Assembly: GCA_026874595.1 (NCBI GenBank)
Contig: CM049317.1
Span: 32,972,901 to 33,036,900 of the forward strand
Reading direction: 5' to 3'
Length of the DNA stretch: 64,000 nucleotides
Source of the DNA: Sipunculus nudus
Lineage: Eukaryota > Annelida > Sipuncula > Golfingiida > Sipunculidae
The notes under the pieces: model-generated
What the model saw: only the letters and a program-made list of their open reading frames with translations
Told to the model about the DNA's origin: nothing
Database searches by the model: none
Shown: piece by piece, positions 31,766-44,534 of the stretch
How the letters are laid out: each line of letters begins with the position of its first letter
Numbering within the stretch: position 1 is the stretch's first letter
Position numbers and translations under genes: made by a program

Positions 31766-32196
31766 CAGTGGTAGGAATTGGTGTTAAAATCATAATCGAT
31801 GATTAAAAATTAAAAACGACTGTTTTTCGATTAATAATCGATTATTTGATATATTTTCTATATTACCTTGAAATATGCTGCATAGTACCTTTAATACTGA
31901 CCACAGTAAACAGTCTGACCTGTACATCATGTCACATATATATCGGTATTAATAATAAAATCATCAATCCACCCGCATCCAAGGTCGACTTGCCGTCGGA
32001 CGATTTTTGGCTGAGTAAGGTTCCGTTTTGATGCTGTTCGTTACGTTATGTTTGTATATATATCTGAGAGGATAAGATTCTTTGCATGTGCATACATAAA
32101 CATTTTTGATCAATTAAACAAAAAGACAATTGATTAAATCGATTTTGAAAAAAAAAAAAAAAATATCCATTTAATCAATTAATATGCACACCACTA
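31766..32196. mobile_element. hAT-like MITE with perfect 8-bp target duplication
   Basis: 431 bp. Ends CAGTGGTAGG...and ...TGCACACCACTA give hAT-type termini (CAGTGGTG family). The 8-bp ATATGCTT occurs immediately left (31758-31765) and right (32197-32204), the duplication size diagnostic for hAT. Subterminal ATCGATTAA/TTAATCAATT patches are inverted with respect to each other. No transposase ORF. An A tract lies at 32149-32162. Confidence 0.88.
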
Positions 32197-32684
32197 ATAT
32201 GCTTATACCTGTTTAGCAAACCATTTTTATTTTTATGTTGTACCAGCAATGTTCCCTAATTATTTGAAATTATTACAGGAAATTTATAAAAAGAAATCGA
32301 GAAAAATTGCGCTTCCCCCTTTGATTTATGAATAAAATATGTACATAGGAATCCAAACTGCCATTGTCTAATAAAACCAATGCGGAACTACCATTACATG
32401 TGATACACATCCTGACAACAATTATCAGCAGTTTTTTTCTCTCTACATAACATGGTCTGTACTGAGTCGGGCCGTGTAATAATCCATACGATCCATTAGA
32501 AAGGCTTGCTATTAGTTAACCTCAGATAGCTACTGGATCATGTTATCACGCCTAGATACATAGTACATGCAGTGACCATGGAGCAGTGGAGTCAATTTAT
32601 CTTCAAGGTGGGGGATGACTCATAGGGATAGGTTGAAGCAATTTTTGTGTAGATCTTTACAAATATCTAAACATATCATTGTTT

Positions 32685-32686
<2 letters not shown>

Positions 32687-32723
<37 letters not shown>

Positions 32724-32892
32724 CAATGGACATTTCACCAGGATAACCTATCCACCATAAGCTGTTTTTCTCTAGGGTCCTGGTCTAAAACAAGTCATAG
32801 AATACATGGGTTAGCATAAATGAACAAAAAATTAATGCAAACCTGTCCAATGATGACAAAATGTTTTTAACAATCGTGACACATTTTACAAC

Positions 32893-32930
<38 letters not shown>

Positions 32931-32950
32931 TAATAATAATAATAATAATG
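32687..32950. repeat. AT and TAA microsatellites
   Basis: (TA)n at about 32689-32721 and 32899-32923, followed by (TAA)n to 32949. Confidence 0.95.
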
Positions 32951-33055
32951 AAAATAAGGCATGTGAACCTGTAAATATTTCAGATATTACAACCAAGTGT
33001 GAGACCGAAAAAAATATGGTCAAGCAGAAAGGAAAAAAAAATTTAAAAAAAGACT

Positions 33056-33450
33056 ATCGGCTTTCGTAGCTCATGAGTAAAGCAGGGGTCTCAAAGCCGG
33101 GAGGTCCTGAGTTTGAATCTCAGCCGAGGCGAAGAGATTTCACACGGTCGCCCTCCCATCCCCTCCCTCCCCGCCCCCATCCCCCTGGGTGTGCACTCTG
33201 CAGGCCTAATCAGAAGGCCGTGCGCAACGGCCGTGCTTCATTCTTAAAAGAGGTTGCCAGTCGGGGGTTCTTCTGTGGTATGACCCAGAAATGGCGAGGA
33301 TTACACACCCAGGGCCCGCAGGTGCAGTAGTAACTGTGCCTGGATAACACCAGAATATAAAGTGAGAGGAAGAATTCTACAGATGTGCATATACTTAGTT
33401 AAGTTAGCATTAAAAGTGGAGGCGTTTACCTCCAACCAAAAAAAATTAGA
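33056..33450 (+). mobile_element. tRNA-derived SINE, copy 1
   Basis: The tRNA-like head reads CGTAGCTCATGAGTAAAGCA (box A region) and GAGTTTGAATCTCAGCCGAGG (box B GTTTGAATC at 33111-33119). The body has GCACTCTGCAGGCCTAAT and GGCCGTGC.CAA.GGCCGTG. The 3' end is CAGATGTGCATATACTTAGT...GGAGGCG.TTACC followed by an A-rich tail. Head and tail match 56158-56437. An extra C-rich and middle segment is present here. Confidence 0.88.
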
Positions 33451-35417
33451 AAAAAAACTCCTATTCTTATAAGTGATCTATATTCTATATTTCAAGAATA
33501 TAAATCTTACTTTCTGAATAGTAGGGGGATGATTACATTTATCATCCCTCCTGGCCAAAATGTTCGGGATATATGCCCCCTGTATTGACGTCCCTGCCAC
33601 AGAGAGAAGATTTATTCACATTACTACGTATCTTCTCTGATATAAAAATAAGAAGCTGGACGACTGCAAGGCAAGACAAAATCAAGAATTATTTCTGACT
33701 TTCTGTTAGCCATTAGAACCTTGATGGTTGACACCAGCAAACCCATCAAAAAATGTCTCAGACTATGAATTATGCATAGTTTTATAAAGAAGGCTTGAGC
33801 TTAATTTTACATCATGCCATCGGTAATTATGGTAATTTTATTTCTTATACCGCATATCTATGTTTTTGTATTCTCTGTTGCTGATTTAACGACAACTAGA
33901 TATCAAACTCATTAAGACCATAATGCCAGGAACAAAACACTGCTAGGCCCAGGAAGCCTGAACATAATGTTACGAACCATAGATAACAACAGCAGCAACT
34001 AAGCTTATGCTGAGAGATAAAGCAACAGAATATTGATATCTCAGAAACAGATCCTGGCAGCACTGATACAGCAGACCTCAACCAAAGTCATTAGTTATCC
34101 AGAATACCATCTGTAGGTAGCTAGAATGTTTTTTCTCAGCATTTGACTTAGTCTAAAGGAACAATTGTTGCCAAAAAAGAAAATAAGTTACAAAGTTAAC
34201 ATATCATGAACTTGAATCTGACTGAACTTCAAACTTAAATTAATTCGTATGATATGAAACCATCACTAACAGGACAAAAACGAATATATTTGTTGGAGAA
34301 CAGTTTAAGAATAGTGGCACAACTTGACTGTCAATACGTTATCAATTTATTTATTTTTTTTTATCAGTTTCGTTTTCATATTATTTTTGCCAGGTTAAGC
34401 TACTTGACGGATTGTGCGCACGATATATATCTGTAAAAATACAACTGAAACCGGTCTCCTATCTTTCAAGAGTTCCGGCCGATTTTTTTTCCACATGGAA
34501 AAATCAGTAGGATAGGTTGATATGTGAAGGAGCTGACGGCCGGAATAAAAAAAATCCGACTGACAAATTTGACTGCAAGGATTTTCCGGCCGCTTCTTTA
34601 CAGGTCGTTCTAGTGACTTCAATATCCTTTATATAACGACGGTAATAGTTCTCTGACTTAGGAAGTCCTTTATGTGCACCCAAAAATTTCTTATGCTTAA
34701 TCGGAATGGGAAATGAAAAAAAAGAGGAAAACAAAACAATAATTTAGTATGACAACATCAATTCCTTCTGATATAGAAACAAGAAAAAGAATATACATGC
34801 TGAAATTTAAAAAAAAAATCCTTCCACCTGTTAGCGACCACTGCCTCAGTTCTACACAGTCAACATACTCGGCCTTTATGAAACATAGTGCTCAATTCAG
34901 AATCTAGATTATGCTTAATGTCAGCAGGCCATGATCGGTTCCTTTTTCAGTATCTTACTAGCCATTGTCACTGTCGGGTTATGCAGGTACATACTGCAGT
35001 CCTAGCTCATCATTTTGTTTCATTTTCAGCAAAATATTTTTTAGCCATCGTCATGCTTCAATAAAGATTTAAAAGAAAAAAATTATGGGTAACTATCAAG
35101 TGATACTTCAGCCATAGGCTCTTCATAAAGCAGAACAGTGCGGTTTACATTTGCCATTCATTTATCATTTTATATAAACAACCAGAGAGTTTTCGGCGTA
35201 AGTAAATCCCTTAATTAGAGATATCGTCCCACAGAATAACATAGACTGATTATTTATCACAGTGTATATTCTAGCTTAACACTGAACCATTTATTGTGTA
35301 TATATGTGGATACATCTATATAAACTATCGACATATGCGCCATGCATTTTTTGGGGTTCAAATGTTAAAAAAAGTAATTTCTCATCGTATTATGGTCTAA
35401 AACATTGACGGCCCATT

Positions 35418-36480
35418 TTGTTTCGCAAGAGTGGGGAGGGGAAAGGGGTTAGAAATTTTGTGAAACTTTTTTTTATAATGCATATAAAGGCATATGCAAG
35501 GCTTTCTTTCTGCTTGCACAAAAACAACAAGCAGGCCTTTCTAGCACTCAAAGATCATAAACCCAACTTTACCACTAATCCCAGCTGCCACCTTATCAAC
35601 CCAGCCAACAGTGAGATAGGAGACCAAGCAAGATCATCCTGGAATCAATCAACAGGCATGTCAGGACAGCAACCTCGGTAAACCAGTGGACAAGCACGGC
35701 TTACGTACTGGAATGGTTTGAAACTTCACAGATAAAAAATCCCATACATTCATCATGTTCGACATCATCGAGTTTTACCTCTCCATCACCAAACAACTAC
35801 TCACGAACGCTATGAAATCGGCTAAAAAGCAACGGAAATCTCAAACCTAGAAATGGAAGTCACGAGAGTCCGTCCTATTTAACAAAGGCATCGCATGGGC
35901 AAAGAAGGGCGCCGCAGAAAACTCTGATGTTACCATGGAAAGTCTAGACTTGGAGGAGGTGTGCGAACTAGTTGCCCAATAAAATCTCAACGGACTCAAC
36001 GACACTTCGACAAACAGTCAATCGGATTGTACCGAGACGACGGGCTCGCGGCGTTAATGAACATTACGAAAAGGACCTTGACAAAAATCACACAAAAAAA
36101 AGAACTGTTCTCTAAGTATGGCCTCAAAACACCACAGTAGTAGTCAAACATTTTGTAAATTACCTGAATTTTACACTCAACCTCGAGACGGGCATCCACC
36201 AGCCATACAGAAAACCCAACGACCCCCCCCCCCCCCCCCCCCCTGTACGTTAACAAAAGCTCAAACCACCCACCAACAGTACTAAAACAAATCCCTGTCG
36301 GAGTTTAAAGACGCATTCCCCAGCTTTCAAGTAGCAGAGACGCATTCGTCATTACAAAACAAGTGCACACCGAGGCACTAGAATCATGCGGGTATCGTCA
36401 GCAGGCCAAGAAAATGACATACCAAACACAACCATTTAAAGACCAAAAGAACAAAAAACGAAGAAGGCGGAACATTCTTT
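35418..36480 (+). pseudogene. Penelope-like element, reverse transcriptase part (decayed)
   Basis: In the plus strand, split over frames by indels and stops, are the ordered landmarks of an RT of the kind that precedes a GIY-YIG domain: LKDHKPNF (35547) with LINPANSEIG, ILESINRHV, FDIIEFYLSI (35758), WAKKGAAENSDVTMES and LEEVCELV, YRDDGL (36030, catalytic Asp pair intact), YRKPND (after which a C tract of about 21 is inserted, 36223-36243), VNKSSNHPPTVLKQIP, LESCGYRQQ and a basic KKRRRR end. The 5' part is absent or unrecognisable. Non-functional: stops at 35851-35853 (AAACCTAG context) and later. Same element as 37520-38080. Confidence 0.8.
36223..36243. repeat. Poly-C tract within the RT remnant
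   Basis: About 21 C, expanding what would be a Pro-coding spot between KPND and LYVN of the decayed RT. Confidence 0.95.
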
Positions 36481-36482
36481 GT

Positions 36483-37515
36483 AGACTGGCCCAGTCGATG
36501 TAATGGTTAAAACATCCTCCTCTTTAGTAACGGAGTTTGCTCTGTCGCAAAGCTAAGGACAGGTACTCCCAGGCTTTCTGGCCGACTAATCGACTGGTTA
36601 ACTCCGGTCATTATGGGACGGTCAGAGCCACACATCACCGCCTCGCTGAACTAAGGTCTTTTCCAATGACGTCAGCGGTGGTCTGTCCGAGAATCTTTTT
36701 CAAAACCAACATGGTTCATTTCGTCATCGCCTATTCCGGGCTTCCAGTTTGCTACTAATATTCCCATTTAATCAATCTTAATATTTTAGGCCGTCGCTTA
36801 TGTTGAGTTGGGGGGAGACTTTAAAACACTATAACCCTCAGCCTCAGTGTTAACGTTTATCTGACCACCACTCTTTAAAGTGGGCCTGTTTGAACATAAC
36901 GTAGGCCTAACAAACTCTGGTTCAGCCAATCAGCGCGAGATATTCAGGTGCACACGCGAAGAGCGCAGTCACAATGTAGCGGCTTGCTAAAACGGTCACG
37001 ATTCGCGAGTGGCAATCTGGCAGTTAATACACGGGTACACACAAATGTTGCCAACTGTTCCTGTCACCTAGGCAGAAGTGATTTTATTGGAACTGCCGTT
37101 ACAACATTGTGGCGATAGTGTCTAAAATATGCACTTACATTTGGCCCATGGACAGTAATATTCTTTGAGCAGGGATATATCATAGGACACGGTCCATGTG
37201 TGGACAACCTGAATACATGATTTCAGTGCGAATGTTACCAAGCGGGTCGAGCTGTAGGACCGCTATTGGCGTTCTTATAGCAACGATGTCATTCACATGA
37301 GGCGTGGCGGCATTATATGCTAATGCGGGGGAATCGTCAGGTCCTCAAAAAATCTTGTGACGCCTTAATATGCAAATATCAGGGATTCACCCTACGGACT
37401 TTACAGGGCTTTAGTTATAAGAGCTGGCACTGAGTTAAGTCTATCGGTACATGGAATCACGTTGAACTTTTAGCATTTTAACGCATACACTAAAGCGGAG
37501 GCAGGGCTACATCCA
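36483..37515 (+). mobile_element. Insertion of about 1 kb splitting the Penelope-like element
   Basis: The RT side ends at a KKRRRRNI-type stretch near 36478 and the downstream reading resumes with APFSLNVKTNVAST at about 37525, so about 1.03 kb is foreign. CATT occurs at both edges (AACATT|CTTTG and CATC|CATTGG), a possible short target duplication. Its first 290 bp (36483-36770) form a dispersed repeat also found at 45754-46078. The remaining 740 bp is not recognised. Confidence 0.6.
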
Positions 37516-37519
37516 TTGG

Positions 37520-38080
37520 TTGAATGCACCATTCAGTTTAAATGTAAAAACGAACGTTGCCAGTACATTTTAAAACTTGTAAAAAAACATTTCCCGTCAA
37601 GTAACATACTGCAAAAAATATTCAATAAGAACACTGTCAAAGTCAGCTACAGCAACAAAGCCAGCATGCAAAAAATATAATCCAGAAGCACAACAAACAA
37701 CTACTGAGCGACAACACAACGAAAAACAGCGGATGCAACTGCCGGAACAAATAAGAATCCCCTTAAAGGAGCATGTCTTCAAGCTGGCATTGTCTATGCA
37801 GCCATGGTCACAACGCCAACCACCGAGAAGACATATATAGGACTTGCCAATACCGATTTCAAATTCCAGTACACAAACTAAAAAAATCATTAAATCACCT
37901 TTAATATAAAAACGATTCCGAGCTCAAAGTACATTTGCATACAGAAGGATCAAAACAACCGGCATTCAATCAGCTGGCAGGGCTTTAAAAGCGCACCCCG
38001 AAAAAGCTCCACCATGGCACGTGTATTCTCTGCCTCGAAGAAAAGGTTCAAATTATATTAAGGCTGAACAGAAGATTTGA
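37520..38080 (+). pseudogene. Penelope-like element, GIY-YIG endonuclease part (decayed)
   Basis: Continues the RT remnant after the 1 kb insertion: APFSLNVKTNVAST, LVKKHFPSSN, FNKNTVKVSYS, GCNCRNK (other frame), LKGACLQAG, then GIVYAAMV (37786) and KTYIGLA (YIG at 37834), 12 residues between GIVY and YIG as expected for the nuclease core, followed by LHHGTCILCLEEK. Several frameshifts and stops. RT plus C-terminal GIY-YIG is the defining layout of Penelope-like elements; the exact family is not assigned. Confidence 0.8.
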
Positions 38081-38404
38081 AATCTGAAATGTTCTTAGAA
38101 TAATTTAACTGTTATTTTAACTCGTTTTGTAAGGGATCCGTTTTATGCATGAAAGTGGAACACCTGGAAGTGTGAAAAATAACATGATGTGTATCCTCAC
38201 CTCACCAGGGACATTTTCGCCAATTTTGATTTATATCATTAATAAAGGTTTATTATTCTTTTACACTTTGAAAGGTATGTGTTTCTTTATTCCTTCTGAC
38301 ATTGGTGTAAAAGAGAATGGTGATGCGTGGACACTTATAAATAAAATACACAAAAAGAAAATTGAGAGAATTAATATAATGTGAAAGACTATTATCATAG
38401 GTGT

Positions 38405-38780
38405 ACTCTAGGACAGCACTGCTCCAGAAGAGCACAAAGATCTGCTCTAGGAGAGCACATAGCACCTCTCCAAGGGAGAACTGCAGCTGCAGGAGAGCAC
38501 CAGGTCTGCTCCAAGAGAGCACACATGACTACTCCATGAGAGCACTGCTGCAGAATAGCATACTGGTCTACTCCAGGAGAGTACTGCTCTGGGAGATCAC
38601 AAAGAACTGTTCCGGGGGAGCTCACAGGTCTTGCTCAAGAAGAGCACAAAGATCTGTTCTAGGGAGCACATAGCACTGCTCCAAAAGAGCACTGCTGCAG
38701 GAGAGTACCAGGTCTGCTGAAGAACTGCTGAAAATCTGCTTCGTATATGCAAATAGACTTGCTCTATTGGAGCACTAATT
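38405..38780. repeat. Minisatellite of imperfect TGCTC...GAGCA palindromes
   Basis: Roughly 30-bp irregular units built on TGCTCCARGAGAGCAC. TGCTC and GAGCA are reverse complements separated by 4-6 bases, so each unit can form a hairpin on either strand. A higher-order repeat is visible: AGAAGAGCACAAAGATCTG occurs at about 38429 and 38639. A looser CTGCTGCAG-rich continuation runs to 39010. Overlapping ORFs on both strands are artefacts. Confidence 0.85.
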
Positions 38781-39429
38781 TAAATAATTGGAACCGCCCA
38801 TTTTGTGCTGCATTACTGCTCCAAATCTGATGCACAAAAGAGGATTATACATGGTCAGTTGGGGAGCAGACTTTCAGCATATAATCCGTTGGTCTTGGAG
38901 CACATATACAGCATATACTGTAAATATACTGAATAACTGCAGCAGATTTCCAGGAAACACTTGTTGGTTATCTGCTGCAGATCTGCTTCAGATGTGCTGC
39001 AATACTGCTGAATTCTGGCAACGGATGCCTATTTTATTTTATTTTATTCAATGATTCAATGCTCATTTCTTTCGTCATTCATGTTCCCACTAAAATCCTT
39101 GCTTAACTTGTACATTTCGTTTTTCATCTCAGCACAAGAGTAAAACTCCAAAAACGTGGATAATTGCTGTTTACGTACGTTTCGCTCTTATTGTTTTATT
39201 ATAAATACTATATATGGGTCACTAAAAAGGATAATATTCACATATAACAGCTGATGTCGATGACGTTTGGTCATTTTTTTATTAAAATAAACTATGTTAA
39301 TGAAAAATCATACAATACACATTTCACACATCTTCATCTATACCCAAACGTTTACTTAGGCATTTTATTCCAAAATTAGAAAAAAATAGATCTACAGCAT
39401 GCTACAGCATTAACCAAATCAATAAGGTA

Positions 39430-39615
39430 GAATATGATATAATGACTGGAAGACCACCTGTCTAATAAGGCCACCTGTCTAGTTAGACCCCCCTCGAGTG
39501 AACTGAAAACATATACATTTGTAATAACTGATTTAATAAGACCACCTGTACATTAAGACCGATTCAAGCCAATCAAACGGGTTGGCTTATTACACAGGTT
39601 ACACTGTATATTCAA
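39430..39615 (+). repeat. Dispersed MITE-like repeat, copy 1
   Basis: GGAAGACCACCTGTCTAATA, AAGGCCACCTGTCTAGTTAG, AATAAGACCACCTGTACATT, TTATTACACAGGTTACACTG. The inverted, diverged copy is at 49385-49560. Confidence 0.6.
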
Positions 39616-40769
39616 GATTAATATTTAGAAAATGGTCGTCACTATGGCCCAAACAATACTAGATATGAATTAACTAATTCATGAATTAATCAATAAATAG
39701 ATGAAGTATCATCTATTAGTTGACCATCTATGTCAAAAATTGAGGTGTACTACAGTTGAGGTGTAGCTGTACTACAATTATTCCTGCTCGTCCAATCTGT
39801 TTATTATGATCCCTTGAGCTTTTGACGCTTCCTGTAAGGGGCGTCAATATTATTTTCATTATATGAATTGGAGTTGCTGTTTATCTCGATTTGCATGACG
39901 GCCTATCGTTAATTAATCTAAAACCAATGAACTTTCTCTGGGCGTGGAGTTGCTTTGGAACAACACTGAAAAGGATAAAAAACAGAACTGAGTCTTGATT
40001 AAGATTTAAAAAAAAAAAACACGGACACAAGACATGCATCCTCCTGGAGCTATCTCTTGTCGCCGAGAACTCATCAAACCCGATTATCAAGCGGGGAAGT
40101 CGCTGTGCCACCGACGGGCGTAAACAGATAGTGTTACTGCAGTCTGTTGGCCATTCTGTCTCACCCGTGTGATCAGAGTTAGCACAACTGATCGAATTCA
40201 ATGTTCGATGTGATCTGACCAGTGCTTTTTCCAATGACTGAACAAGACGCTAAGCACTGTGGTTAAAAATGTAAGTGCACTTAATCAAAAAGACAAGAAT
40301 ATAGCTGAAAATCTTTATCTTGTTTAATATAATATTTCATCAGATTTTAACCTATCCATTTTTATCATGATGTTGCACGACCAATTACTTTACTAAATAA
40401 GGCTCGATATTTAATCTCCAATTTTACGCTGAAACCGGGTATCTATGAACCATTTCTTCAAGAACCCGTCCCTATTTCAAGTAATGCTGGACTTTAAATG
40501 GACTTCCAGAAAACAGTATAAGATTAACATTACTTGCTTCCCAGTATTTGTCAGGTCACGCAGATGCAATGTCAGAAACGTATATTTACACATTATTTAT
40601 GTGCGGCCTTAATTTCATTTGGAGCGGTTGGCGCTGATCCAATTATATAGAAAATTCACTTTACCATTTTGGCAGATATCATTTAAACGTGATGTAAAAG
40701 GAACTTTCAACATAAATCTAGCCTAAGACAATATTTAAAACACGGCAAACAGGATACTTTTAACTTCGT

Positions 40770-40905
40770 TGCCGGTGTAGCAAAATCAGACTTCCTCCGC
40801 TTCAGATTACCGGATGAAGTAATCTTAAAACCGGGGGTAATCTGAAATCGATTTCAGATTTACGGGGGATAAAACAAATGGGGCAATTTCAAGTCTTACA
40901 CCGGT
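40770..40905. mobile_element. Small MITE-like palindromic element
   Basis: Starts GCCGGTGTAGCAAAATCAGA and ends TCTTACACCGGTGGC, so CCGGTGTA is inverted at the two ends. The interior has mirrored CAGATT/AATCTG blocks. About 135 bp. No clear target duplication. Confidence 0.4.
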
Positions 40906-42929
40906 GGCCCGGGACAGCTCATCATTGTGGGTAATCAAGCAGAAACAAAACATGTTTTGCCACCTACGGCCCTGCTCAGATAATGTAAGTACAGTGCAAT
41001 ATCTGTTCTAGGATCTGTGAAGGTGACCGTGTCAGGATTTATAGTCATAATATACGACATTGCGTTATTTGTTATAATGGCAGGTCTACCACTCTGTCAT
41101 CCTACACATCTGCTATATAATATTAATTCTGAAAAGCAGTGTAGTTATATTCGGATTTCAACAGAACTGCTAATAATTCGGTTACTTTGATGAAATTAAA
41201 AACGTTGTTTGATCACGCCATGAGTATGTGCAGCTTGAAAGAACGTAGCCATTTTATTGTCTAGGTGCAAGCATTTGTTCCGACCATGTAAAATATACTG
41301 TGAATATAAGTTGGTTTAATAATTTTATTTCTTTTATTCTATCATTAATTATTAAGCATTAGAACACAGTAAAACTGTTAAATACTAAAGATCGTTTATA
41401 ATTCTGTTAAGTTTTTGCCATAAGCGTTCTAAATGCCAAATTCTTCCCCGAATATGTTTCTGCCGCTTCGGCTACATTCCACATGGTTGATAGCTACATA
41501 TCCTACTGAGCCTTAAGAGGCTAGTGATCAGTCGTAGATAATGGAATCTAGCTGCTTCCTCTTGGTACGTCAAACGATACAGACACCGATGTATGGTAAG
41601 CACTGTGTCCACGTTTATTCGAACTTTATGCGTGAATGATGGACAAACAAGAGCAGCTCGTCGGGTGCTGGAAACTTACTGTGGAGCAGAATATACTCAT
41701 TAATATTTTCCTCTAATTCGCTTGACATTTTTTAATTCACTTGAATAATTAACTTGCCTTTTTCTCATCGAATTAATTTCTTTTAATAAAAATAAAGGAT
41801 TGTTGGAAAGTGTATTGGAACCAAAACAAATAATTATGTCCTAAAGGACTGTATGTTTTCCATGAAAACACTTGGCTCCTTTATCCACAAACCCGAAGTG
41901 CAGTAATTTTAACTAGTCTCCGGTATTCTCATGGCGGCACGTCATGACAGATGATTAATTTCTCATTAGGCAAATAGACTTGATGTATCTGAAAACCAGG
42001 AGATTTTCACGCAGCCTCTTTCGTGAACATCGTCTGGCCCATTATTCAAGGAAATTTTTTCATCTTAGAAGACGCACGTTTACCGCAAACTAACTGCAGT
42101 TGTTGGAACGGATATTCACATCGTAGGGTTCATACTGTGACAGAAGGATGACTTTCATGACTGTTTATGATATTTTCATTACTTTAAATAAAAGTCCTCA
42201 CCCTATTTATATCACGTTTAGCAAAAAGGCTCCTTAAAGTGGCCTATATCGATACCTGACGTCTACTGACAAAGATAATCCCTTGAATCTTTCATTAAAA
42301 AAAAACAGATCAGAAAATGTTAATCTCACCACATACTGTTCGTTTTGTTTATATCCATGCGTTACAAAATGTGTGCGTGTCTGTTCGTGGAGGGGTGGTG
42401 TCGTGGTGCCATCTTGGTGGCAAGATAGACTTCACTAATGACCTTTGACCTTCTACACATGTCCGGTATTTTCTCTGCTTTTTTATCAATATTGGCACAA
42501 GGACCTGTGATTACTAAAATATTTAGGCAGGCATGCATGGAAGCCCATAAATCCGTTAAACAGGCGTTAAAAAGAATTTTTCTCACAGTACTTATCTAGA
42601 GTTCATTAATATTCACGCAGAGTAAGCCAGAATTCACATACGTTCTGCCAGAAAGTTATGTGAGTGGCTGTTTTAAGAATAGCTTAAATGGCGAGCGGGA
42701 GCAAACGAAGTTATATACACTTTGATGAGAAGCTCTGAATGTTTGTTGATGCAAAGGTGATGCTCATTTCTGCCAAAGCAAGGCATTTTTTTCATAAAAG
42801 TAACATGTCTGTATACAGGTAAAATGCATAGCGTTTTAAGTTTATCTAAGTATGCAGTAATTTCGGATCGAGTTTAAGGACCAGGGATAATCAGCCTCTC
42901 TCCCTACATGTTGTATCGCCTACCATGTT

Positions 42930-43550
42930 CGTACTGTTATACAGAGCGATATTTAGTAGCGTATTGCGATACCCATTGCGATATTTTCTTTGTACCATGC
43001 AACCTGAACGAAATAAAAGCATTTGCTAATCAGATTTCACACAAGAAATTTTGAAAAATATTAAGTGAAGTATACAGTAAAGTACTTATTTTTGTTGACA
43101 TTACTCAAAGAAACAGAATCAAAGATTTCCTTAGGTTTTACATGTGCAAATAAATTGGCACAAAGAACATTTTAGACTATAGTAAGGCACAGAGAGGTTT
43201 CACTCCAAGAGGCCTAGATGGTGTGCGAAATCATAGTCGTATACAAATCGCAAGATCTTCGTTCCTGATCAACAAAACAATTGACTTGATAATTGACCTT
43301 TAAACAGTTATTATAAGATGTAAGTAGAGAATATCATTACATAATTGATATTTATTTTGATTGAGTTTGGTCTTTTTGGTGTTGAACGGTTTTGGTACAA
43401 ACTAGTAATCAGCAGAAATTAAAATCAAAAAAGTAAATCTTCCTCAGAAGTGTTTGACGAAATCTCGACATATATCGATACTTGAAAACGATATAGCGAT
43501 ACGCTTTAAACCGCGATATATCGATATGTCGATCCTGTCGCACATACCTG
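42930..43550. repeat. Patch with inverted CGATATATCG-type ends
   Basis: 42945-43000 (GCGATA...GCGATACCCATTGCGATA) and 43470-43545 (TATCGATA..GCGATACG..CGATATATCGATATGTCGA then TGTCGCACATACC) carry inverted GTGCGA/TATCGA material like ends of some hAT MITEs. Not resolved. Confidence 0.35.
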
Positions 43551-44534
43551 TTGATCTAATCGTTCTGTTCCAAGAAGCCAACAAGATGGCACATTCAAAA
43601 GCCACTGGTGTCAATACCAGGCATGGTTATTATAATGTAATCATTCGAACGGGTACGACCATATTCAAAATATTTAAGTAGTCCTTCGGAGACGTGGCAA
43701 GAAAGTAAACCTACACGTTCCTCAGTTAAAATAATGGGAATGTGGTTGCACTTGTATCTAGATGAATTGCTGCAACGAGACCCAACAGTTTTCCAGTTAA
43801 TCTATCATTGTCATTGAGGACACGGGGCTAGATTACTTCTACGCGACGATTACACGGCGAAACAATAGAAGCCTACGTCATATAACAAAGTTCACCACAG
43901 GTTGTAGCCAATAAAAGCTTAGTCGGTTGTGTCTCGGTGAATGTTAGGGAAGTGTCACATGTATTTTGGCGTTCGATTTGTACGTCTTCGTCCACTTTTC
44001 GGTTCAGTCTCCCTCACATATATCAGTGTTCAACACTAAATACATTTTTAAGATGTCTCGTGTTCACAACCGGTTCAGTTTACACAGATTCAATAATTGT
44101 ATACTTTCTTTTTTTTTGGTTGAGAATCGTTGCTTTTGGCGACAGCATTTAATGATATAAAGTGTCGATGATAGCACTAATCTTTTTGGTTCAACGCCCC
44201 GATATCCCAAAATGTAATTTGCAATTGCCTTTACTGAAAACTTAAAAAGGTTTTAAGGTTCATATATATTAAACTACTAGAACATCTCATCAGGTATTAA
44301 ATTTCATTATTTTGGAACACTGAATATAATCAAAGCAGTGATAAAACAATCTAATGATTCCGGTATTTTTTATATAAGAATTATTTGTTTGTTGGTTATT
44401 ATCTTAATTTTTTATTTTATTCTCAATATAGTCAGGTCTCAAGTGTACTCTGCAGTAAATTGTACTACGCCGTTCTATTAAACGGACTAAATGGACATTT
44501 CCTTATGCATATTCATTAATTTATTGATACTTAC

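Larger units (their letters stand above)
27017..44534 (-). other. 17.5 kb intron of THSD7-like gene
   Basis: Joins exons 44535-45240 and 26771-27016. Contains microsatellites, a triplicated block (28745-31385), a hAT-like MITE, a SINE, a Penelope-like element, a hairpin minisatellite and several weaker MITE-like patches listed separately. No TSP1-type coding sequence was seen within it. The stretches 33.5-35.4, 39.7-40.7 and 41.0-42.9 kb hold nothing I recognise. Confidence 0.75.

Noticed and set aside
33056-33135. Functional tRNA gene
   Set aside because: Box A/B are present but the acceptor stem does not close and the sequence continues into a SINE body with a second copy elsewhere; likewise 56158-56235.
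38401-38673. Overlapping 76-90 codon ORFs on both strands
   Set aside because: Translations of the TGCTC/GAGCA minisatellite.
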